Shown here piece after piece: positions 32,182-37,527 of a stretch of 37,527 nucleotides of DNA. This DNA comes from JBBDYH01 sp040901795 (GTDB lineage Bacteria > Planctomycetota > Planctomycetia > Pirellulales > JALHPA01): positions 1 to 37,527 of the forward strand of contig JBBDYH010000045.1 in the NCBI GenBank assembly GCA_040901795.1, in the 5' to 3' direction. A program made the translations under genes and the position numbers. How positions within the stretch are numbered: position 1 is the first letter of the stretch; every line of letters starts with the position of its first letter. The notes beneath the pieces were generated by a model. The model did no database searches. It was given only the letters and a program-made list of their open reading frames with translations, and was not told the DNA's origin.

Positions 32182-32484
32182 TTAACCGACGTATCGCCGG
32201 CAGGTTCCGCGATATCGCCCAAGTTTTAGCAACGGCTGGGCCGGTTGCCCGCCGGCGACGTCAGGCGGCTTCCGCCGCCCGTTCGTCAACTCCTGTCCGT
32301 AGCGCGACTTAGATCGATCTTGTGGCCGGCGGCGCGGGCTGCGTATAATCCGCCGGGTTTGCGCGTCGGCGACGGCGCGACTCGGAGAGTCGCTTCCACG
32401 CGGCGCGAACACCACCGCCAGCGCCGCCGTAACAAGCGCACCGCGGCAATGTGGCAAAACTGACTTGCCGTAGTGGACGGACAT
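32182..32484 (-). CDS. Doubtful small ORF
   Basis: One of several open frames upstream of the orphan terminator. It starts MSVHYGKSVLPHCRGALVTA then ALAVVFA, which resembles a short export signal, and continues into a basic, Arg/Pro-rich region. No family is recognised, no Shine-Dalgarno sequence is evident, and frames on both strands overlap it. It is listed only because a terminator implies some transcript here. Confidence 0.2.
   Translation of the reverse strand: MSVHYGKSVLPHCRGALVTAALAVVFAPRGSDSPSRAVADAQTRRIIRSPRRRPQDRSKSRYGQELTNGRRKPPDVAGGQPAQPLLKLGRYRGTCRRYVG
32320..32349 (+). promoter_or_regulatory. TATAAT promoter-like site
   Basis: A perfect -10 TATAAT (32344-32349) with TTGTGG 18 bases upstream, pointing to the right. 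The first gene in that direction is flgM, 650 bases away. Confidence 0.4.
32377..32393. repeat. Hairpin with CGGAG loop
   Basis: Stem GCGACT/AGTCGC with loop CGGAG. It belongs to the loop-conserved hairpin family and lies 28 bases after the TATAAT box. Confidence 0.6.
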
Positions 32485-33000
32485 CGTCGGATGGCAGGTG
32501 TGGCAGACCCGCCACATCGGTTTTCCAAACCGCAACCGGCCCTGGTCGCAAAAACTCAACGCCGTGCGTACTTTCGTCGCACGCCGCGCGGGTGCCGTGG
32601 TTCAAGTGATACAAGTGCTGGAAGCGGCGTGATTTGCACGCCGAAGATGTCCGCGGATTTGTTGAACGACCGGCGCATGGCAACCCGATGAAAGGGGTGC
32701 CAAACGTGTCCGTGCCCGCGAGTCGAACCTGCATGACATGGAATGCGGCGCCGGTTGGGTGAAAGGTATATTAGTAGGACGCTGTTGAAGGCAACGTGCA
32801 GTGGGCTGGGTCCAGGAGGTTCGACGGGGTCCTGGTGATCTCGAAGAACAGGTGAGCCAGAGGCGCTTCGCAATCAACTTTGTCCGCCGGCCTCAGTTCC
32901 GGTCCGTCTTAACCATGGCCACGACGAAGTGCCCGCCCAAGGCGGGACAATCGGCGGTTTGGAAAGCCGCCGTCGCGTCGAGGCCACCTGGAGAAGCAGC

Positions 33001-33282
33001 ATGCAGATTTATGGTCCCGCACACTTGCACGGTCCTCAGGGTGTCAATTCTCCGCACGCCACACGGCTGACGCAGCCGAATACCGCGGTGCGTCCTTCGG
33101 CGGACACAGCCGATTCGCTGGAGATTTCCAGCGCCGGCGCCGCCGCCAGCCGGCTGTCCGAGATCCCCGACATTCGCCACGACCGCGTGGCCGCCCTCAA
33201 GGCGCAGATTCAAGCCGGCACGTACGAGACGGCTGACAAGCTGGATCGGGCGCTCGACGCGGTGTTGGACGAGATTGGGTAG
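33001..33282 (+). CDS. flgM: Anti-sigma-28 factor FlgM
   Basis: FlgM holds FliA inactive until the hook is complete and is then exported. The 93-residue protein has the usual unstructured N-terminal half (Pro/Ser/Thr-rich) and the FlgM C-terminal helices IPDIRHDRVAALKAQIQAGT then YETADKLDRALDAVLDEI. ATG 33001 has GGAG eleven bases upstream; a longer frame is rejected. It stands alone, 7.7 kb from fliA, followed by its own terminator. Confidence 0.88.
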   Translation: MQIYGPAHLHGPQGVNSPHATRLTQPNTAVRPSADTADSLEISSAGAAASRLSEIPDIRHDRVAALKAQIQAGTYETADKLDRALDAVLDEIG

Positions 33283-33310
33283 GGCGTGCCAAAGTTAAAC
33301 GTGCGTCGCC

Positions 33311-33339
33311 GCGGCGACCTCGCCGCGAGCAGTGCCACG
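33311..33339. repeat. Partial copy of the GTGGCACTGCTCGC palindrome
   Basis: CCTCGCCGCGAGCAGTGCCA matches the centre and right arm of the element at 28628-28656; the left arm is replaced by other GC-rich sequence. Confidence 0.6.
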
Positions 33340-33376
33340 GCGCGCAATGTGCCATCGCTGAGCTACTTCAAACAAT

Positions 33377-33409
33377 AGCCCTGCGGCCTCGTGGCCGATG
33401 GGCTTTTTT
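33377..33409 (+). terminator. Intrinsic terminator of flgM
   Basis: Nested stem AGCCC-TGC-GGCC-TCGT-GGCC-GAT-GGGCT followed by six T, about 95 bases after the flgM stop codon. Confidence 0.85.
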
Positions 33410-33459
33410 CGTGCGCTTGTCTTCCCGTGCGACTGGCTGTCGCTTGCTTGGACAGCACT

Positions 33460-33478
33460 ATTGTTTAGAATCATTATC
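33460..33478. promoter_or_regulatory. Fur-box-like site before fur
   Basis: ATTGTTTAGAATCATTATC matches the 19-base Fur consensus at 13 positions, with the right half (AATCATTATC) perfect. It lies 80 bases before fur, consistent with autoregulation. Confidence 0.6.
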
Positions 33479-33520
33479 GATAAGTCCGCCCCCAACCCTG
33501 ACGCCTGAAGCCGGACGCCT

Positions 33521-33556
33521 ATTCGCTGAATCCTGAACCCCGAACCCTGAACCCTG
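33521..33556. repeat. CTGAACC phrase repeat abutting fur
   Basis: GCTGAATCCTGAACCCCGAA then CCCTGAACCCTGC ends three bases before the GTG start codon of fur. The same phrase is at 7084 and 21534. Confidence 0.8.
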
Positions 33557-33559
33557 CGA

Positions 33560-34060
33560 GTGTCTCCCTTTTCCCTAGGCAGCGTCGAAGTCGCACTCAC
33601 GCCGCTGGCGCGGTTTGAGGAGTTTCTGCAGGCGCGCGGCAAACGCGTCACGCAGCAGCGGCGGCTGATCGTCGAGAAGGTCAGCGCGCGGCACGAGCAC
33701 TTCGATGCCGACCAGTTAGCGGCCGAAATGGCCCAAACAGAAGGCCGCCGCAAAGTCAGCCGGCCCACCGTCTATCGGACACTCGCCGAGCTTGTCGAAG
33801 CCGGCGTGCTGCGAAAAATGACGCTCGGCGGCCGGGCGGTCTACGAGCACGACTATGGCTACCCGCAGCACGATCACTTACACTGTACCGAGTGCGACAA
33901 GCTGATCGAGTTTCAGACCGACGAGCTGCCGGCCATCCGCGACGCGGTGGCCCGCGAGCACCAGTTCCGCGTGACCGGGCACCGCTTGATCATCACGGGC
34001 ATCTGCAACGAATGCCGCCTGGCCAAGCAGCGGATGAAGCGGCGGTTGGATGTGCTATAG
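33560..34060 (+). CDS. fur: Ferric uptake regulator Fur
   Basis: A Fe2+-responsive repressor of 166 residues. The winged-helix domain includes LQARGKRVTQQRRLIVEKVS and the recognition helix VSRPTVYRTLAELVEAGVLR. The metal-binding part has PQHDHLHCTECDKLIEF (His-rich site plus CxxC) and the second structural CxxC in GICNECRLAKQRM. Start codon GTG 33560; no Shine-Dalgarno sequence, because a CTGAACC repeat occupies the leader. A Fur-box-like site lies upstream. The family (Fur rather than Zur or PerR) is likely but not proven by sequence alone. Confidence 0.92.
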   Translation: MSPFSLGSVEVALTPLARFEEFLQARGKRVTQQRRLIVEKVSARHEHFDADQLAAEMAQTEGRRKVSRPTVYRTLAELVEAGVLRKMTLGGRAVYEHDYGYPQHDHLHCTECDKLIEFQTDELPAIRDAVAREHQFRVTGHRLIITGICNECRLAKQRMKRRLDVL

Positions 34061-34080
34061 CCCCGGTCGGAAGGCCGGGG
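34061..34080. repeat. CCCCGG/GGAA/CCGGGG hairpin after fur
   Basis: CCCCGGTCGGAAGGCCGGGG directly follows the fur stop codon. A related word is at 31875-31894, so it is a dispersed palindrome that may also end the fur transcript. Confidence 0.6.
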
Positions 34081-34099
34081 TTTGACGCGGGCCGCTCGT

Positions 34100-35152
34100 T
34101 CAACCGTTTTCGCCAGTATCCGGACTGGCATCCGCTTCGGCATTTAAGAATCGCCCGGCGACGATTTCCTTCCCATCGCTAATCGCGACGAAGGCCCGCG
34201 GTGGCGCGCCCCGCTCGATTGCCGCCTGAAGGTTCTGTTGGCCGGCGCAAAAATGTGTGTTACACGTGTCCGACCGCATGTCGCGTGGCAGCGCGCAACC
34301 GGTTTCGCTGTGAAAGACGCACGAGTCGCTGAAGCTCTGTTCCGGCAAACAAGCCAGGTAAGCGCCGACGAGTTGTTCGAGGCACAGGTCCGGCCGCCGC
34401 AATAGCCCATACAGTGTGTCCACCTGGAGATACGCGTGCGTGCCGCCGTGGCGGCAACAAAACCCCCGGCATGCCGCACAGACCGCTCCGACGAGCCGTT
34501 CTCTTTCCGGGTTGACGCCGGACCGCGCGTCGCCACCAGGTCCTGACGGCGACTTGTCGGCTGGTTCCGCGTTCGAATCCAGCCACTTGGCAAGTTCATC
34601 AACGAGCGATTCGATCCGTTCACGAAATTCCTCGCGGCGTTTGTCCGGCAGCGGCTGGAGGGGGTTGGGAACAAGTGACACGACCCTCACGAAGTATTCG
34701 TCGTGGGATGCAATTTCTTCCGCAGCCGCGCGTTCGTCGCGCAACAGCGTCCCCAGCCGCGTCTGCTCCACAAACTGTTCCAAGCGATGTCGCGCCAATT
34801 CCGCCTGCTGCCGCTGGGCGTAGACCGTCTGGCAATCGCGATCGCCGCACAATCCGGAAGTACAGCCGGGCGGCAAGCGCACGCGGCAGAGGCGACAACG
34901 TTCTGCGTCCGTGACTCCCCAGTTCATCCGCGCGTAGACCTGGCAGTGAACGTCCCGGCAAGAACGCGTGCCGTGCGACTCTTCAATTACGGACAGGGGG
35001 CGGCCGCATTCCGTGCACGTCGCGCGGTTGGCCCTGAGGTGCTGCTGGTATGCAAACCGGCAGACCGCGTTGTCGCACGTACGGCGCTGGAGCCGCAGCC
35101 CGGCGAGGGACGTTCCGCAGATGACGCACGATTCCAATCGACGCGATTGCAT
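34100..35152 (-). CDS. Cys-rich protein: zinc ribbons fused to a YkgJ-like metal cluster
   Basis: A 350-residue protein with about two dozen cysteines. The N-terminal 110 residues hold four CxxC-type knuckles (CVICGTSL, CDNAVC, CTECGRPL, CRDVHC, CRLCRVRL, CGDRDC). A helical middle (about 115-215) follows. The C-terminal part has the YkgJ-like pattern CAACRGFCCRHGG ... CVFHSETGCALPRDMRSDTC then NTHFC, thought to bind a metal or Fe-S cluster. ATG 35152 is chosen; GTG 35161 is possible. Function unknown. Upstream, 35162-35319 shows no gene. Confidence 0.75.
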   Translation of the reverse strand: MQSRRLESCVICGTSLAGLRLQRRTCDNAVCRFAYQQHLRANRATCTECGRPLSVIEESHGTRSCRDVHCQVYARMNWGVTDAERCRLCRVRLPPGCTSGLCGDRDCQTVYAQRQQAELARHRLEQFVEQTRLGTLLRDERAAAEEIASHDEYFVRVVSLVPNPLQPLPDKRREEFRERIESLVDELAKWLDSNAEPADKSPSGPGGDARSGVNPERERLVGAVCAACRGFCCRHGGTHAYLQVDTLYGLLRRPDLCLEQLVGAYLACLPEQSFSDSCVFHSETGCALPRDMRSDTCNTHFCAGQQNLQAAIERGAPPRAFVAISDGKEIVAGRFLNAEADASPDTGENG

Positions 35153-35319
35153 GAGACGCACGCTACTTCCACTTGTCGGCCGCAGCCAGCAAACGCTTAA
35201 GTGCCAATTCGAAGCCGGGGAGAAGCTCGGTCATATAAACCTCGTCTTCGCTTACGCGCCGCTCCCCCGGCTTGCAAGCGAAAACCAGCGGATTGTTCGA
35301 GCGTGCTCATACTTAGTTC

Positions 35320-35631
35320 TCAGTTCTGCAAACGGCGACGCCAGTAATTAGGACGACGTTTATGATGTGCGACAGCGATGACCGCGACGCCGTCAACATC
35401 AGCATAGAAAATGACGGAGTACGGAAATCGCTCCATGATTGCCTGCCGCAGCTCTAGTCGAAGACCTCGCGTTGTGACACGAGCAAAACGCTCTGGCGAA
35501 CGCACGACCTCGACCATCCGCCGTTCAAACGCGTCCAAGAATTCATTCCCCAAGCCAACTCGCTGATCATCGTAATACTCCGCTGTTGCTCGCAACTCGT
35601 CGTGCGCCTCTGCGAGCATACGATACGTCAT
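35320..35631 (-). CDS. ParE/RelE-type toxin
   Basis: A 103-residue plasmid-stabilisation toxin: YRMLAEAHDELRATAEYYDD then QRVGLGNEFLDAFERRM at the N-terminus, and RFPYSVIFYADVDGVAVIAV then AHHKRRPNYWRRR at the end, as in ParE-family proteins. Toxins of this fold act on gyrase or on ribosome-bound mRNA; which one is not clear. It overlaps the antitoxin stop codon by four bases (ATGA). Confidence 0.9.
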   Translation of the reverse strand: MTYRMLAEAHDELRATAEYYDDQRVGLGNEFLDAFERRMVEVVRSPERFARVTTRGLRLELRQAIMERFPYSVIFYADVDGVAVIAVAHHKRRPNYWRRRLQN

Positions 35632-35873
35632 GGTGAATCTCTCCGTGTCAGCGACTCGCGGATTTCTTTGACCGCCTGCTTGCCATCCATGAACGTCGCT
35701 GTGCCTTCTGCAATCGCATTTGTCCGTGCTGATAGCTCCTCAGCCCATTCCGGATGCCACTCAAGCTGGATTTCATCCTCATCCAAGCTTGCGAATAAGC
35801 GGTTGGCTATCGCCGCGCGATCGCCTGGCGGCAAGGCCATTGCTGCTGACAGCACTTCGTTAACCGTGGACAT
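35628..35873 (-). CDS. ParE-partner antitoxin (addiction module component type)
   Basis: An 81-residue protein starting MSTVNEVLSAAMALPPGDRA then AIANRLFASLDED, the pattern of the short addiction-module antitoxins found before ParE-type toxins, with an acidic tail. AAGGTG lies in front of the ATG. The two genes form one operon. Confidence 0.85.
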   Translation of the reverse strand: MSTVNEVLSAAMALPPGDRAAIANRLFASLDEDEIQLEWHPEWAEELSARTNAIAEGTATFMDGKQAVKEIRESLTRRDSP

Positions 35874-35936
35874 CTGGCACCTTGTTCTTGACGCATGAAG
35901 TGGCGGTTTCGTAACTCAAGATATTATATTCCTTCA

Positions 35937-37527
35937 TCACTCATCCGTCACACACCCGTCACTCGCACTTTTGACGTTCTTGATGTACTTGTACAGCGTG
36001 CCGCGCGTGGCTTTGTACGGCGGCGCGTGCCACGCCTTGCGCCGCGCGCCCAGCTCATCGGCCGAGAGCGCAACGGAGATCTCATTACGCGCCGCATCGA
36101 TCGTGATCTGGTCCCCGTCGCGCAACAGCGCAATCGCCCCCCCTTCTTGCGCCTCCGGGGTGATGTGGCCGACGATGAACCCGTGCGACCCGCCGGAGAA
36201 GCGGCCGTCGGTCAATAGCGCCACATCCTTTCCTAATCCGGCTCCCATGATGGCGGAAGTGGGCGTAAGCATCTCGGGCATGCCCGGCCCGCCCTTGGGT
36301 CCCTCGTAGCGAATCACGACGACATCCCCCTTTCGTATCCGCTTCTGCTCCAGGCCGCGGAGCATGTCCTCCTCGCTGTCGTAGACCCGCGCCGGCCCGC
36401 TGAACCGCAAGCCCTCCTTACCTGTGATCTTGGCCACCGCGCCATCGGGGGCCAGGTTGCCGCGGAGAATCTGGATGTGCCCGCTCGACTTGAGCGGCTT
36501 TTCCAGCGGGTGGATGATCTCTTGACCTTGCTTCAGGCCGGGCAGTTCCGCCACGTTCTGGGCCAGCGTGCGGCCCGTGACCGTCATGCAGTCGCCGTCG
36601 AGCAGCCCCTTCTCCAGCAGATACCTCATCACCGCCGGCGTGCCGCCAACCTGGTGCAGATCTTCCTGGACATACCGCCCGCTCGGCTTCAGATCGGCAA
36701 GGTACGGCACGCGATTGCTCACCGTTTGGAAGTCGTCGATCGTGAGCGGTACCTCGACCGCCCGCGCCATCGCGATCAAGTGCAATACGGCGTTCGTCGA
36801 ACCGCCGAGCGCCATCACCACGACCATCGCGTTCTCAAACGCACGCCGCGTCATAATGTCGCGCGGCTTGAAGTCGAGCTCCAGCAGGTTGCGGATCGCG
36901 GCGCCGGCACGAAAACACTCGTCGAGCTTCGCCGGGTCTTCCGCGGGAATCGAGCCGCTGTACGGCAGCGACATGCCCAGCGCCTCGATCGCCGAGGCCA
37001 TCGTGTTGGCGGTGTACATGCCGCCGCAAGCGCCGGCGCCTGGACAAGCGTGGCGCACGATGTCGCGGCGCGTCGGCTCGTCGATCCGGCCGGCAATCGC
37101 CTCGCCATAGCACTGAAAGGCGCTGACAATGTCCAGTGGCTCGCCTTCCTTGTGACCTGTGCCGGCGTGCGATAAATGCCCGGCCCGAATCGTCCCGCCG
37201 TAGACCATCAACGACGGCCGGTTGACGCGTCCCATGGCGATCAGGCAGCCCGGCATGTTCTTGTCGCAGCCGGGGAGCGAGACATTGGCGTCGTACCACT
37301 GGGCGTGCATCACGGTCTCGATGCTGTCGGCAATAAGGTCGCGCGATTGGAGCGAATAACTCATACCCTCGGTGCCCATCGAGATGCCGTCGCTGACGCC
37401 GATGGTGTTGAACCGCATGCCGACCAGGCCCGCCGCTTGGACGCCTTGCTTCACGCGGTCGGCCAGCAGGTTCAGGTGCATGTTGCAGGTGTTGCCGTCG
37501 TACCAGACGCTGGCAATGCCGACCTGG
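35937..37527 (-). CDS. ilvD: Dihydroxy-acid dehydratase IlvD (5' end outside window)
   Basis: Catalyses the dehydration of 2,3-dihydroxy acids in isoleucine and valine synthesis. The frame is open to the right edge (VGIASVWYDGNTCNMHLNLL). The three cysteines of the cluster environment are visible: NTCN, PGCDKNMPGC and GAGACGGMYTANTM. GVSDGISMGTEGM and the C-terminal TDGRFSGGSHGFIVGHITPE then A are intact. About 530 residues are visible; only the first few dozen are missing. The last 15 residues (KSASDGCVTDE) extend past the usual end. Confidence 0.97.
   Translation of the reverse strand, partial: QVGIASVWYDGNTCNMHLNLLADRVKQGVQAAGLVGMRFNTIGVSDGISMGTEGMSYSLQSRDLIADSIETVMHAQWYDANVSLPGCDKNMPGCLIAMGRVNRPSLMVYGGTIRAGHLSHAGTGHKEGEPLDIVSAFQCYGEAIAGRIDEPTRRDIVRHACPGAGACGGMYTANTMASAIEALGMSLPYSGSIPAEDPAKLDECFRAGAAIRNLLELDFKPRDIMTRRAFENAMVVVMALGGSTNAVLHLIAMARAVEVPLTIDDFQTVSNRVPYLADLKPSGRYVQEDLHQVGGTPAVMRYLLEKGLLDGDCMTVTGRTLAQNVAELPGLKQGQEIIHPLEKPLKSSGHIQILRGNLAPDGAVAKITGKEGLRFSGPARVYDSEEDMLRGLEQKRIRKGDVVVIRYEGPKGGPGMPEMLTPTSAIMGAGLGKDVALLTDGRFSGGSHGFIVGHITPEAQEGGAIALLRDGDQITIDAARNEISVALSADELGARRKAWHAPPYKATRGTLYKYIKNVKSASDGCVTDE

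Larger units (their letters stand above)
31618..32999. other. Gene-poor region (about 1.4 kb)
   Basis: No frame in this stretch has convincing coding character or a family match; overlapping frames occur on both strands with irregular codon use. What can be seen: a GCCCCGGCCGGAAGACCCGG palindrome-like repeat (31875-31894), a minus-strand terminator (31998-32034), a TATAAT promoter (32320-32349), a GCGACT/CGGAG hairpin (32377-32393), a CCAGGA/TCCTGG hairpin near 32810-32835, and a GGCGG/CCGCC hairpin just before flgM. Confidence 0.6.

Noticed and set aside
32718..32745. tRNA-like GGTTCGA T-loop words near 32720 and 32818
   Set aside because: Neither has pairing T-stem arms or an acceptor stem at the right distance.

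Overview
The window reads as a flagellar gene region of a planctomycete, most likely a Pirellulales-type lineage. This is inferred from several traits: high GC; a FliA/WhiG-type sigma factor with a sigma-54 activator; Cys-rich zinc-ribbon proteins; a large planctomycete-style esterase; and intergenic gaps packed with short phrase-like repeats and hairpins. Two runs of ten N (6072-6081 and 21431-21440) lie inside such repeats, so this is a scaffolded draft or metagenome assembly.

Left part (1-14.5 kb, minus strand). A basal-body/export operon runs flgB-flgC-fliE-fliF-fliG-fliH-fliI-fliJ, followed by a MotE/YlxF-like gene cut by the window edge. Immediately upstream is a regulatory operon on the same strand: a degenerate alpha/beta-hydrolase, a large membrane-anchored TPR protein, a FlgN-like coiled-coil protein, a soluble histidine kinase and a sigma-54 response regulator. 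A good sigma-54 promoter (7624-7639) precedes flgB, with a 16-bp-arm palindrome about 185 bp upstream that could be the activator's enhancer. The regulatory operon itself has a TTGACA-type housekeeping promoter (14437-14466), which gives a simple cascade: housekeeping sigma, then kinase/regulator, then sigma-54, then basal body.

Middle (14.5-19 kb, minus strand). Malate dehydrogenase, two translationally coupled membrane proteins that share an unrecognised domain (three copies in total), and a thioredoxin-fold lipoprotein. From 19.3 to 25.3 kb (plus strand) lies the second flagellar block: flhA, flhF, flhG-like ATPase, a small membrane protein and fliA. flgM, the anti-FliA factor, is 7.7 kb further on.

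Right part (25.3-37.5 kb). Accessory and housekeeping genes: an Nramp-related transporter lacking the usual metal motif, a VapBC-type module, a zinc-ribbon membrane protein, a two-domain esterase, a small protein behind a sigma-54-like promoter, a gene-poor 1.4-kb stretch with an orphan terminator, flgM, fur with a Fur-box-like site, a Cys-rich YkgJ-like protein, a ParE-type toxin-antitoxin pair, and ilvD cut by the window edge.

The most unusual signal is in the spacers. At least fifteen hairpins share a fixed five-base loop (CTCCG or CTCTG, or the complement) but have unrelated stems, and two copies differ by a compensated base pair. Phrase-like repeats also sit directly against the start codons of flhF, flhG, fur, fliJ and fliG, and one has become coding sequence inside flhF.
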